Source: Quercus robur (Eukaryota; Streptophyta; Magnoliopsida; Fagales; Fagaceae). From it: a DNA stretch of 64,000 nt. The translations under genes were made by a program, and so were the position numbers. The notes beneath the pieces are model-generated. The model ran no database searches. It had not been told where the DNA came from and saw nothing but the letters and a program-made list of their open reading frames with translations. The stretch is from NCBI RefSeq assembly GCF_932294415.1, contig NC_065544.1:35210310-35274309 (forward strand), given 5' to 3'. The first letter of the stretch is position 1. Each line of letters begins with the position of its first letter. Of the stretch, positions 26,301 to 37,875 are shown in pieces.

Positions 26301-29100
26301 AAATTCTTCAAGGCATTGACACAAAGGTTACCCCATTGATGAATGCTGAATTGACTCGGGAGTACATTGCAGATGAGGTGGAACGTGCCTTAAAACAAAT
26401 AAAGCCATTAACAGAACCAGGACTAGATGGTATGTTTCCAATTTTTTTCAAGTCTTGTTGGAATTTTATTGACAAGGATGTGATTGATTCTTCCCTAACA
26501 ATTTTAAATTTGGGGTCCATGCCTAATAGCCTAAATCATACATTCATATCACTGATTACAAAAACTAAATTGCTTGAAAAAGACAAGGACTTTTGCCCAA
26601 TAAGCCTTTGCAATGTCCTATATAAAATTGTGTCCAAAACCATAGCCAACCGTCTAAAAAACTATTCCCCAATTTAGTTTCGGAATCACAAAGCGCTTTC
26701 ATGTCAAACAGATTGATCTTAGATAACATCCTTGTAGCATTTGAAATCCTCCATCACCTCAAATCTAAGAAAAAAGGGAAAATAGGGTTAATGGACCTAA
26801 AGCTTGACATGAGTAAAGCTTATGATAGAGTGGAATGGATTTTCCTAAAAAAATTGGAAAAATTGAGTTTTGATAGTAGGTGTATCTCACTTATCAGCTC
26901 TTGTATCAGATCTGTTTCTTTCTCAGTTTTGGTAAATGGCGAGCCACATGGTAACTTCACCCCTAACTGAGGCTTTCGTCAAGGGGACCCGTTATCACCC
27001 TATCTATTTCTATTGCGTGCAGAAGGGTTACATTCTCTCATACAATAAGCTAAAAATTCATGTTCAATCAAAGGCATGTCTCTTTGTAGTATAGGCCTAA
27101 AGGTTTTCTATTTGTTCTTTGCAGATGATAGCTTGCTCTTTTGTCGAGCAAATACTCAAGAGTGTGCCACTATTTTGGAGGTTTTGCAACAATAGGAAGA
27201 AGCTTCAAGTTAGCAAATCAACCGAGACAAAACATAACTCTTTTTCAGCCCCAATACAAATCCACACACGTAGGAAAATATCAAAAACCTCCTAGGAGTT
27301 GTAGTCACATCCAATTATGACAAATACCTCAGTCTACATCATTTGTGGGTAGAGCAAAAAAGCAAACTTCAATTACATTTGGGAATGGATTTGGCATAAA
27401 ATGCAAGGTTGGAAGGAAAGACTATTGTCGCAAGGTGGTAGAGAAGTGTTGATAAAAGCGGTCCTTCAAGCAATGCCCACTTTCACCAGGGGATGTTTCA
27501 AAATCCCAAAGAGTTTATGCAAAGATATTGAATCTTAGTTCAGAAATTTTGGTGGGGCTACAGGGGAGATAAAAGGAAAACACACTAGGTGGGGTCAAGG
27601 TTGGAAGGAAAGATTATTGTCGCAAGGTGGTAGAAAAGTGTTGATAAAAGCGGTCCTTCAAGCAATGCCCACTTTCACCATGGGATGTTTCAAAATCCCA
27701 AAGAGTTTATGCAAAGATATTGAATCTTTAATTCAGAAATTTCAGTGGGGCTACAAGGGAGATAAAAGGAAAATACACTGGGTGGGGTGGAAGAAATTGT
27801 GCAAACTGAAAGGCCAAGGGAGTTTGGGCTTCAAGGATATTGAAAATTTCAACCTTGCTATGTTAGGCAAATAGGTATGGCGATTGCTTCACAATAAAGA
27901 TTCCCTTTTCTATAAGGTCTTTAAATCCAAATATTTCCCAAATTGCACTATTCTAGAGGAAGGGGTGAAATTGAATGGGTCATTTGCTTGGCAAAGTATC
28001 CTAAAAGCAAGGAGGGTAGTTCGGTTGGGTTCGAAGTGGAGGATATGAGATGGAGAATATGTGAGGATCCGTAGGGATAAATGGCTTCCTGATTTACAAG
28101 CAAGCTGTGTGATTTCGCCTCAGAAAAACTTCCCCAATAACACAAGGGTCTGTTCCCTCATTAACGAGGAAACTGGCAGGTGGTTAGAAGACAAAGTGAG
28201 AGAGGAATTTCTTCCCTACGAAGCAAAGGCAATTATCAGCATACCTCTAAGCACCGCTGGCACCGAGGACAAGCTCATCTGGTCTGCCACAAGCAATGGT
28301 TGTTACTCTACCAAATCAGCTTATCATCTTCTCTCAAAGGAGGCGAAATTTTCAGAACCTGGTCCAGGCCATCAAACCCGACGACACACAAACAGTTCTG
28401 GAGGCAGTTGTCGTCGCTGAATGTGCCAAATAAAATTCGGCATTTCTTATGGCGTGCTTCCAATGATTCTCTACCTATGAAGAAAAATTTGCAGAAACAG
28501 AATATCACGCCGGAATCGACTTGTGGGCATTGTGGTGATGATACTGATGATACCACCCCCTCCATCTTTTTATAAAATAAATTTGTGATGGTGCAATGTT
28601 CCAGGATTTTGTCTCGGCGGGGCTGGGTGTGATGGTACGAGATTCAAACGATAGGGTCATCGCAGCTCTATCGAAACGCATCACCCTCCCTCCAACAGTA
28701 GAAGCCTTGGAAGCCTTGGCCTGCAGGAAGGTTGTCTCTTTCGCCATTGATTTAGACCTCCAGGACATTGTGTTTGAAGGCGACTCAGAGGTTATCTTCA
28801 AACATCTCAGCTCTGATCAACCAAGCATGGCTGCCTTTGGTCACATAGTTGAAGATGCATGCTCTCTAGCAGCGACGTTGAGGAGTTTTCTTTTTCACAC
28901 ATCAAGCGCAAGGGTAACATGGTGGCAGATAAACTCGCTAAACTAGCAAAGTTCTTGTATGAACCCAAAATATGGCTAGAGGACATTCATAGTAATGCAG
29001 CTATTTTTGTAATTTCTGACAGAAATTTTCTGTCCTAGTAATGAATTTCCACAATTGGTTTCTCAAAAGTTAAACCTAGTGAGATTCTCATTAAAAAAAT
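23380..29100 (+). mobile_element. Decayed L1-type LINE, nearly full length
   Basis: Domains appear in LINE order, broken by stops and frameshifts: an N-terminal DUF4283-like region (23625-24115), a zinc-knuckle remnant (C-x-W-L-T-H-D-D-K-D-C near 24180-24215), endonuclease (L-S-W-N-C-R-G-L-G at about 25080-25110, then L-L-M-E-T-R; D-F-C-G-F-E-D-L-G-F near 25565), reverse transcriptase (D-M-S-K-A-Y-D-R-V-E-W near 26810; F-A-D-D-S-L-L-F-C near 27118), zf-RVT-like region (27780-28560) and RNase H (28600-28960). A TAA-rich tail follows at 29095-29112. It cannot make a whole protein. A 5' boundary or TSD was not found. Confidence 0.85.
27410..27780 (+). repeat. Internal tandem duplication within the LINE
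   Basis: About 185 bp starting ggttggaaggaaagactatt at about 27408 recurs from 27598. The copies share ggtccttcaagcaatgccca and differ at scattered sites (for example accaggggatg against accatgggatg). The second copy stays open for 85 codons, while the first has stops. Confidence 0.8.
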
Positions 29101-29112
29101 AATAATAATAAA

Positions 29113-30187
29113 TAAGTGAAATTTTACATCCTGCATGACATTTTCAAACTTCATATCATTATGTTACATATTCATTCAAGCACAAAAAATACGTGATTTA
29201 GAGCATGTCTTTTTAAATAAATGAATAACTCAAGGAAAATTGGCATATGAATTAAGTTAAACTTTGGTTTGTTCAAATTTAACATAGGGTGTTTGCTGCT
29301 TAGCAATATAGACCACGATAATGAATTTGAAATTTGAAATAGTATTATTAAACTTTGAAAAATTTTCAATTAAACTTTGAGATGCATGCTTGTTATCCAA
29401 GGGTAGTTTGATACATTTAGGGACTTAAGGTGAAAAATGAAATTGAGGCTTTTTATATATTTAAATATGCATGACTTAAAAAAATTAAATATTATTTAAA
29501 TTCTATTATCTTAAAAAAATTAAATATGCAAAATTATTACTAATTAACATGAACCATGTAGAAATTTTTTATAGAAAGTCCATAGACAAAAAATTTGACA
29601 AAACTTTTCACACCTATTGACGTGATAAAATGATCGATAGATTAGTGGTAGAGTGATGTTAGTGGTGGATTTAGGTGAGAACGAGTAAAAATTAGTCAAC
29701 TCAACTATTATGAAAAATGTTGTGATTTTTTTTTTTTTTTGTTTGTGTATTGATTTTTTTTTTTTAGAAGTGCTACATCCATAATATAACTCATCATTGA
29801 AATTATTTTTTTGCTATCAATAACAGCCTTTAACAACTTGTTACTTAATATTTGTTGTAAGAGTGTTGTGAAAATTTTTGTAAAAGTAGCATTTTTATCT
29901 CTCTCTTTTTTTTCTTGTTTTTCATTTGATAAAAAATATTATTTTATTTATTGACTAATATTTGGGCTTAATTAAATTAAAATTTGAAACCTTTTTTATA
30001 ATTGGGGCTTTAAGCAATTGCATCCATTATATTTAGTGTTAAGCTGGCACTGTTGATATCTAGAATATAAGGGTACAACTATATAAGAGAAAAGAGGAGG
30101 AATAATGGTTACAATAGTTTGTATGGAGAAATATAGCAGTGCTTTCTTCTATAGGGAAATGTACTTTTTATTTATCGATGAAAACAA
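29113..30187. other. AT-rich intergenic DNA, nothing identified
   Basis: Poly-T and poly-A tracts and short AT repeats; no coding frame, known repeat or RNA gene could be supported. Confidence 0.5.
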
Positions 30188-30369
30188 AAGAATTCATCCA
30201 AAAAATGGTTCAAAGACTAATAACGACATGAAAGAGTAAAATAAAATACAAAGAATGTGTATATTTACTATCATCCAAGTCCAAAAGTGATTAAAAAACT
30301 AATAATGTCTTTCATGACCAAAAGAAAATTAAAAACAAAATGATAACAACAAATAATTAACAAGATAAT

Positions 30370-31542
30370 TGTCGGGGACGTTTTTGCGACAAGGGCCAAA
30401 AATGTGATATTAGCCCAAATCTCCCCTTGGGTTCTTTAGAAGTGTTTATTGTGGAGAATCAAGCCCAAAATTCCAAATGTATAATTAAAAAAAAGGCTAA
30501 TAGTGCTTTGACAAGAGATAATCAAAATGCTAATAACAAAAGTGCAGAAAAAACATAAAAACATAACAAGTTTGAAACTTTGACTCACAGTCACCGAGAG
30601 GAGGAAATTGAGAGAGGTTGTGAGGAAGAGAGGGAAGGTTCCCCTATAACCATATTTTCACCCCTTAGGTTCAGAATTGTGAGAATGTTTCTTGGCTCAG
30701 TGGGTATTTGCTCTCAAGTTTCAGCTTTATAGGGAAAACGTGGTTCAATAGGTCTGAAACTTCGACCCACAGTCACCGAGAAGAGGAAATTGAGAGAGGT
30801 TATGAGGAAGAGGTGAAAGATTCTCCTATACTCGTATTTCCATCCCCAAACTTCGGAATTGTGAGATTGTTGACTGGCTGAATGAGCTTTTACTCTGAAG
30901 TTTCAGGTATGTGGGTAGAACGTGGTTAGTTGATTTTGAATCTGATTGGAGCCTTTTGTATTGAACTCGGAGTGAACTAAGTGACTGTTTTTGGTCAATA
31001 GAAGAGGCTTTGAACCCTAAGGTATGAATCAAAGAAGTTATGGTCAAATTTGATTTAATTGGGTAAGAGGGATGCCATGCTTTTTGCATAATTTTGGAAA
31101 TAAAGTAGTCTAAATTCATGGGCGTGACAGGTCCTTAGAGATTGCATTTGGTTGTTGCAGCAGACCAGGCCAGCCACTTAGGGTCAGCCATGTGTTTTAT
31201 GGAAAAAATGGTATAGTAGAAAAGTTTGGTCACAGTCACCCAGAGCAAAAAAGCTGTTTTGGGGTGGAAATTTCGGGTACAAGACCTCCTCTATGAGCCT
31301 AAGGTGCTACTAGTGTCCCTTGCCCACTCGGTAGCACGCATGTGTTGGGCTCATGCAAAAGGTTTGAAAGGAACTGACTCATACCCTTCAAACCACACTT
31401 TCTCAATTTCCCCCAATAAGTCGCATGGGCTTGGGCCATGCTTAATAAAATATAATATAATACATGAATTGAGCCCATAAGGAAATTGGGCTTGATTGAA
31501 TCGGGCTTGTAAAAAAATGTGTCGCGAAAATGGGTATCAATA
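30370..31542. mobile_element. 1.17-kb insertion, solo-LTR candidate
   Basis: The other copy of this duplicated block reads aacaagataatcaatgac straight through (39310-39330) and so is an empty site. Here the same sequence is interrupted by DNA starting tgtcggggacgtttttgcga and ending gtcgcgaaaatgggtatca, with ataat on both sides (30365-30369 and 31543-31547). TG...CA-like ends and a 5-bp duplication fit a solo LTR. No coding domain is seen. Confidence 0.65.
30567..30940. repeat. Tandem repeat inside the 1.17-kb insertion, unit about 187 bp
   Basis: The two copies share cacagtcaccgagaggagg / cacagtcaccgagaagagg, gaaattgagagaggtt and 'aacgtggtt' at corresponding places, with about 15-20 percent difference judged by eye. 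Confidence 0.7.
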
Positions 31543-32675
31543 ATAATCAATGACAAGGTGCTAAGGAGAAAATTCCTAAAGTATACCCTTCTATAAGAAG
31601 TGCATTTATCCATAAAAGAAGGCATCACCATATTTTTCCATACTATCCCTTGTAGCAATTCTTCTCTTCTTCTTTTTTTATTTTTCTTTTTTCCTTTTTT
31701 TTTTCTTTCTCTCTCTTGATTCTTAGTAACCTTCAATTCTAAATAACTCCACACTTGAATCTCAAATTTTTATTATATTTGTTAATTTGTAGTTTTTAAC
31801 TATGCTCATTTTTGTTAATTATTAATTGTGTTGGTCAATTGGGGATTTTGATGCGGTGGAAGGCTTGACCGATTGTTTTTTGGTCGTTAGTTTTAAAATT
31901 TTCTTTGAAGAAGTAAAAAAAAAAACCATGTGCTTAGCATTTCATCAATTTTTTTTTTTTTTTTTTGGTGGGAGACACTAAAAAAAACCAATTTTGATTA
32001 CAAATTCTCAAAACACTATAGGAAAAATAATTTGTAAACACAAAACCTAAAATAACAAACCAATCATATCAACGTTTCTAATTTTCATTGGGTTTGATAT
32101 ACTTGCTTATTTTCTAATTAAAAAAAAAGATATACTAGCTTAATTATTTGAAAAATAAATTAGAAAAAATTGCAGCTAAAAAAGAATTTTTATGTTCACA
32201 ACAAATTCTTAGTGGTAGATTGTTACTAATTGTTATTAATAGACAAAAAAGTAATTTTAGTAGTGAGTTCAAATTAGAACTAGGAACGGCTTACATCTAG
32301 TGAAAATGTTGTAAAAATGTTGTGGATATTTTATATATGAAAGTATAAAAAAAACTACATAAAAAATAGTACAAAATAAAGAAAAAAAATGAAAAACCCA
32401 GCTAAACCAATAATTGGTAACCGAATTTTTTTTTAAAAAAAATGTTTTGATTAAAAAACAATTAGAGGGAAATAATATTCAAAATATTTTAAAACTACCA
32501 TCAAGAAGAAAACGAAATGAAACAAAACAAAACAAAACAAAATTGCGTCGTAGTTGTATATTACTGGTTGCCTTACCCTTTGCCCTTCTCCCAAATCACT
32601 GTTTCCCTTTGAAAGCATTTTCAATATTCCAATAGAGAGAGAGAGAGAGAGAGAGGTTTTGCCCAATTTCCAACA

Positions 32676-32699
32676 ATGGAGCACCCTAAAGTGCAAGAG
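32676..32699 (+). pseudogene. Orphan copy of TXNDC9-like exon 1
   Basis: ATG plus seven codons (M-E-H-P-K-V-Q-E), followed by an intact GT donor, duplicates exon 1 of the gene at 46980. No further exon follows before the sequence diverges at about 32735. The copied promoter could still start a transcript, but no TXNDC9 protein can be made from it. Confidence 0.8.
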
Positions 32700-33332
32700 G
32701 TATCTCTCGATCTCTATATCTATGTTTATGTGTAGGCATAGGATTGATGGTGTTGGTGTCGGTGATGGGTTGGGTTGGGTTGGATTTTTTTTAACCCACC
32801 ATGGTGGGTTGGGTTGAAAAAACTTCATAACTTGACCCATGCACACCCCTAAATACAAGCATAGACATAGTAGCAATATCAAATACAAGCATGGACATAG
32901 CAACGGTGCTAGTGCTATGGTAATAGTCCCACTCTCTAGATTATCAAAAAAAAAAAGTCCCTTTCTTTCCCACTGTTGTGAAAATATATCCACTAACACA
33001 AGATTAAAGAAGAGAGAAGAAAATAATAGACACAAGGTTTTACGTGGTTTAGCAATTGCCTACATTTTACAGAGAAAGTTCCACTATAAAATAAGGAGAT
33101 TACAATAGTAGCACACTAGTACTCTCACAAGACTTAGCAAGCCCCAAATACACACTTGGCTCTCACACACCAAGAATAGAGCACCCTATTGTATTTGCAC
33201 TAGTCTTGTAGAACTACACTTTCTCACACACGATACAAATTCAACTATTGCTTGAACATAGTATACTTGTATACTAGCTAGAAAGGGTTGGTTGTGTCAT
33301 GGTATACAAGTTCAATTCCAAGTAGGACATAA

Positions 33333-33691
33333 GGTACGTTTGGTACATTGAATGAAAATTACATTAAGAATAATAATCTTTATAACTGGAAATAGAAGAC
33401 ATTGTAATGGAATAACTATTATTTTTTATAAGTTTGGTTGTTACATATAGAAAACTTGTAAAAGATGATGTATAAGGAAACTTTATATTTTTTGAATTAA
33501 AAGCTATCATGTGCACTAAGGAATAACTATTACATCCATTTTAAAGAAGAATGACTATTTTTCAATTTAAAAAATAGTTATTCCAATATAATAATTAATC
33601 CATGTAATAAAGATACAACCAAACAATCAAATTAGTATTACATATGAATAACTATTCCATTATAAGAGTTATTATAGTACTAAACGTATCC
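33333..33691. mobile_element. Tourist-like MITE
   Basis: The left end ggtacgtttggtacattg pairs with the right end (gtactaaacgtatcc). It is AT-rich, about 360 bp, and similar in ends and interior to the element at 22863-23352. The flanking TAA/TTA is imperfect. Confidence 0.65.
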
Positions 33692-33747
33692 TTAACGTAT
33701 TGTTGCTCACTGCTAACACAATCCTAGTTTAAATAGGATTTAGTCTT

Positions 33748-34560
33748 GGATTTTTTTTTTCCCAAAATAATATCAATTTTCAAACAATTTTGTTAGTTAG
33801 TATTGTTTTCAAATTATTTAGGAAACCAACATCTTGAGTCTTCCAGACTCAAGTTCATTGTAGCAAATCGAGTATGGAGGAATCGATTTCCAGTGGAAGT
33901 CGAGTCTGTGGGAATTGATTTCTAGTGTAACTCAAGTATTAGATACTCGAGTTCCTGGTTTGAACAAATAAAAAAGAGAAAAACAGAGGAAAACGACCTT
34001 CGCTTGAGGAATCACATGTTTGTGGGTTCAGTCCAAGCTTGGGTTCATGGGTTTCTCCATCTGGGTTCGTGGGTTCGCCGCCAAGTTCGTGGGTTTTGGG
34101 TTTTGTTGCTTGGGTTTGCTGCTTGTGTTCGCCAGTTCATGGGTTCACTGCTGGGTTCATCAACTGGGTTTGTGGTTTCTGTTTTCAGTGTTTTGATCTC
34201 TTGCTTTAAGTGTTTTGCTGACTATGGTTGTCGTGGATTTTTTTTTTTTTCCAGATGTCGTGGATTTTTTTTAGAGGGAGAAGAGGAAGAAAAAGAGACT
34301 GAGGTGTTTCGCCGACTGTGGTTGTTGTGGATTTCAGAGGGAGAAGAGGAAGAAGAAGACTAAGGTTTCTTGGGGTTTCTTTTGTGGAAATAGTGTTTAA
34401 TACTCGAGTTTCCCGTGAATTTTAATATAAATCGAGTCTGTGATACTCGATTTGCTACAATGAACTCAAATCTTTTAGCCTTGAGGTATTAGTTTGCTAA
34501 ATAATTTAGAAACAATGCTAACTATTGTTTGAAAATTGGTGTTATTTTGAAAAAAATCCC
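33748..34560. mobile_element. Foldback element with about 130-bp inverted arms
   Basis: The left arm (33748-33880, for example tcaattttcaaacaa, gcaaatcgagtat) is repeated inverted in the right arm (34425-34560, for example atactcgatttgc, ttgtttgaaaattgg). The middle holds gggttcgtgggttcg-like repeats and a purine-rich stretch. The open frame of 119 codons at 34004-34363 is a by-product of this composition. The element ends only about 260 bp upstream of the PPR start codon. It is probably Mutator-like, judged from the long arms. Confidence 0.7.
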
Positions 34561-34783
34561 TCCGGTCTCTGTCGTTTAATTAAAAAAAAAAGAAAAAAAA
34601 AAGAAAAAAAAGAAATCGGTCAAATACATCTTGACCAAGAAGCTCCCGACTCAACACCCACTAATCCTCCTTAACACTTTGTCCCTCAACCAAAAGATCT
34701 TTTCCCCTTTCTTTGTGGCTGCAGCTTATTATCCACAACCGTAAGTGTGTCCACTTCACCCAGCTTCATAAAAGTAAAGCCAA

Positions 34784-34808
<25 letters not shown>
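34784..34808. repeat. (CT)n microsatellite in the PPR 5' UTR
   Basis: An uninterrupted run of CT dinucleotides, followed by GTGTGT, 16 bases before the PPR start codon. Confidence 0.85.
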
Positions 34809-34814
<6 letters not shown>

Positions 34815-34823
34815 CTATTTCCA

Positions 34824-37289
34824 ATGGCAGAAAATGTAGCTCTACCTCTTCTACTCCCAAACCCACCACACTCAAGACCCATATTCCCCAACAACCACCA
34901 CACCCAGCACCACCCTCCATTACCTTCACCACCACCACCACCCATATCCCCTATTATCCAAGACCTCCTTCTTCTCCAAAACCCCAAGACTTCCTCACGC
35001 TCAGAGACCAACGCTCGGTCCCCAGTCCCCAGAACCCGCAACCGCATCGGCAAGTCTCGTGACCCCAACCGTGGCAAGCCCTGGTCCCACCGCCGCCTCT
35101 CCCTCAAAGGTCAGAAAATTCTTCAAACTCTCATGGACCCACTTTTTGATTCTGCTAAACTACATGAAGTTTTGCTTCAATTGTTTGAGCCATCATCTCA
35201 AGAGAGAGTTTTTTCTAGTGTGGAGTCCTTGTCTTTTGATGTGTCTGGTATAATAAAGGGTTTAAGGTTTAACAAGAAACATGACTTGGCTTTGAGTGTG
35301 TTTGAGTGGGTTCGGAATCATAAAGATTGTAAATTGATTTTGAATGGCTCTATTGTTGCTGTGGTTATTGGTATTCTTGGCAAACAAGGTAGGGTTTCGG
35401 CTGCCAAGTCTTTGCTTCACAATTTACAAAAAGATGGGCTTGATATTGATGTTTATGTTTATACTTCTTTGATAAGTGCTTGTTCTAGTAATGAGAGGTA
35501 TAAAGAGGCCGTGATGCTTTTTAAGAAAATGGAGGAAGAGGGATGTAAACCTACTTTGATAACTTATAATGTGATTTTGAATGTGTATGGGAAAATGAGT
35601 ACGCCCTGGAATAAGATTATGGATGTTGTTGATGGCATGAAGAATGCTGGGATTGCCCCTGATTTGTATACTTATAATACGCTTATAAGTTGTTGTTGCC
35701 GTGGCTCTTTGTATGAAGAAGCAGCTGCACTTTTTGAGGAGATGAAATCAAGAGGGTTTACACCGGATAAGGTTACTTATAATGCGTTTTTGGATGTTTA
35801 TGGAAAGTCTAGGCGGCCAAAGGAAGCCATGGAGGTGTTGAGAGAGATGGAGTTGAATGGGTTTGCTCCTAGCATTGTGACTTACAATTCATTGATATCG
35901 GCATATGCTAGAGATGGTCTGTTGGATGAAGCAATGGATCTTAAAAATCAAATGGTGGAGAGAGGGATTAAGCCTGATGTAATCACATACACCACCCTTT
36001 TGTCTGGATTTGAGAAATCTGGGAAGGATGAGTCTGCGATGAAGGTTTTTAAGGAGATGGAAAGTGCTGGGTGCAAACCAAATATCTGCACCTTTAATGC
36101 CCTTATTAAGATGTATGGTAACCGTGGAATGTTTGAAGAAATGATGAAGGTCTTTGAAGAGATTGGTCATTGTAGTTGTACCCCTGATATTGTTACTTGG
36201 AATACTCTTCTGGCAGTGTTTGGGCAAAACGGAATGGACTCAGAAGTATCAGGAGTGTTTAAGGAAATGAAGAGGGCGGGGTTTGTGCCTGAAAGGGACA
36301 CCTTCAACACCTTAATCAGTGCATACAGCAGGTGTGGTTCTTTTGACCAAGCCATGGCTGTTTATAAGAGAATGCTGGAAGCAGGGGTTGCTCCAGACCT
36401 TTCCACCTACAATGCTGTTTTGGCTGCACTTGCCCGGGGAGGACTTTGGGAACAGTCTGAGAAAGTACTTGCTGAAATGAAGGATGCTCAGTGTAAACCC
36501 AATGAGCTGACATATAGTTCTTTGCTTCATGCTTATGCCAATGGCAGGGAGACTGGACGTATGTGTGCTTTGGCAGAAGAGATATATTCTGGTGCAATTG
36601 AACCCCATCCTGTGCTTTTGAAGACCCTTGTTTTAGTAAATAGTAAAAGTGACCTTCTAACAGAGACCGAGCGTGCTTTCTTGGAGTTGAGTAAAAGAGG
36701 GTTTTCACCTGACATAACTGCTCTCAATGCCATGGTTTCTATATATGGCAGGAGGCAGATGGTTACCAAAACAAATGAGATTTTGACTTTCATGAATGAG
36801 AGTGGGTTCACTCTGAGCTTGACAACTTACAATAGTTTGATGTATATGTACAGCCGCTCCGAAAACTTTGAGCGAGCAGAAGAAACTTTGAGGGAACTTT
36901 TGGAGAAAGGAATAAAGCCTGACATAATTTCATATAATACTGTTATTTATGCCTACTGTAGAAATGGTCGGATGAGGGAGGCTTCACGGATATTTTCGGA
37001 AATGAAGGATTCTGGCATTGTTCCAGACGTGGTCACTTATAATACCTTTGTTGCTAGCTATGCTGCTGATATCATGTTCCCGGATGCCATTGATGTGGTT
37101 CGATTCATGATAAAGCACGGATGTAAACCAAACCAGAACACATACAATTCCATTGTAGATTCTTACTGTAAGCACAATCGTCACGATGAGGCAAGCATGT
37201 TTGTTAACAACCTTCATAAGCTTGATCCACATGTTTCCACGGCAGAAGAATTTAGGTTATCAGAACGTATAAGAAATAAATGGTCTTAG
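34824..37289 (+). CDS. P-class pentatricopeptide repeat protein, At5g02860-like
   Basis: A single uninterrupted exon of 821 residues. The frame is open 37 codons further upstream (from 34713), but that extension is encoded largely by the CT microsatellite, so the ATG at 34824 (M-A-E-N-V-A-L-P-L-L-L-P) is the likely start. A Pro/His/Ser-rich N-terminus (1-60) could be an organellar transit peptide. A basic G-K-S-R-D-P-N-R-G-K-P-W motif follows near 80-95. From about residue 160 to the end run some 17 tandem 35-residue PPR motifs with the typical 'P-D-x-x-T-Y-N-x-L-I' pattern. There is no E, DYW or SMR extension, which places it in the P class. I recognise close similarity to Arabidopsis At5g02860. 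P-class PPRs bind organellar RNA, but the target cannot be read from this sequence. Confidence 0.93.
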   Translation: MAENVALPLLLPNPPHSRPIFPNNHHTQHHPPLPSPPPPPISPIIQDLLLLQNPKTSSRSETNARSPVPRTRNRIGKSRDPNRGKPWSHRRLSLKGQKILQTLMDPLFDSAKLHEVLLQLFEPSSQERVFSSVESLSFDVSGIIKGLRFNKKHDLALSVFEWVRNHKDCKLILNGSIVAVVIGILGKQGRVSAAKSLLHNLQKDGLDIDVYVYTSLISACSSNERYKEAVMLFKKMEEEGCKPTLITYNVILNVYGKMSTPWNKIMDVVDGMKNAGIAPDLYTYNTLISCCCRGSLYEEAAALFEEMKSRGFTPDKVTYNAFLDVYGKSRRPKEAMEVLREMELNGFAPSIVTYNSLISAYARDGLLDEAMDLKNQMVERGIKPDVITYTTLLSGFEKSGKDESAMKVFKEMESAGCKPNICTFNALIKMYGNRGMFEEMMKVFEEIGHCSCTPDIVTWNTLLAVFGQNGMDSEVSGVFKEMKRAGFVPERDTFNTLISAYSRCGSFDQAMAVYKRMLEAGVAPDLSTYNAVLAALARGGLWEQSEKVLAEMKDAQCKPNELTYSSLLHAYANGRETGRMCALAEEIYSGAIEPHPVLLKTLVLVNSKSDLLTETERAFLELSKRGFSPDITALNAMVSIYGRRQMVTKTNEILTFMNESGFTLSLTTYNSLMYMYSRSENFERAEETLRELLEKGIKPDIISYNTVIYAYCRNGRMREASRIFSEMKDSGIVPDVVTYNTFVASYAADIMFPDAIDVVRFMIKHGCKPNQNTYNSIVDSYCKHNRHDEASMFVNNLHKLDPHVSTAEEFRLSERIRNKWS

Positions 37290-37841
37290 GAAATTCTCCT
37301 CTTTGAATGGATGACAGTTTGGCCCTTGTTTTTTAGCTTCTTACACTCTAATCAATCCAGTCCTTTGTTCTCTCTTTTCATGCCCGTGTTATATATAGTT
37401 TGGGCAGGGAGATGAGGAGAAATCAGATGGTGTTGTACATAATTATGTTCTTTCTCTGGGAGCTTAAAAGAAGGATTTGATTCTCGACATTTAAGGCTGG
37501 CCATGTACGTTGTATAAATCAGATGACAGAAGAAAAGGAGGGGAGTTGAGTAAATTTTAAGTTATGTATGATTTCCCACATAGCATTGAATTGAAAAACA
37601 ATATGTACAGTTAACCTCTTGTTGCAAGAAGAAATTCATTTTTTTTCTTCTAATTGTTCTGACAAAGTTTTGGGCTGTAATTTATCATGTTTGCAGATGA
37701 TTGTTTATGTGAATTTAATGTTAATGAGAAATGGATTAAAAAAAATGTTGTAGTATTGACAATTGGGCTTAGATTAAAATTTTCAACTGATATTTAATCA
37801 TGTGAAAGATAGAATTAATCTTGGTATTCTTCTTGTTCTGG

Positions 37842-37875
<34 letters not shown>

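Larger units (their letters stand above)
30188..32735 (+). repeat. Segmental duplication, copy A (TXNDC9-like promoter and exon 1)
   Basis: This block matches the DNA upstream of and including exon 1 of the TXNDC9-like gene, which lies at 39139-40129 and 46576-47060 with an LTR element between. Matching stretches include aaaagaattcatccaaaaaa, tcaatgacaaggtgctaagg and cccagctaaacc. Copy A carries a private 1173-bp insertion (30370-31542) and ends just after exon 1, where the sequence diverges. It keeps poly-purine (GA)n at about 32635-32656. Confidence 0.88.

Noticed and set aside
34004-34363. Frame of 119 codons upstream of the PPR gene
   Set aside because: It lies inside a foldback transposon and reflects ggttcgtggg repeats and a purine tract; no known domain.
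34713-34823. 37-residue N-terminal extension of the PPR protein
   Set aside because: It is encoded mostly by a CT microsatellite; the downstream ATG gives the expected family start.
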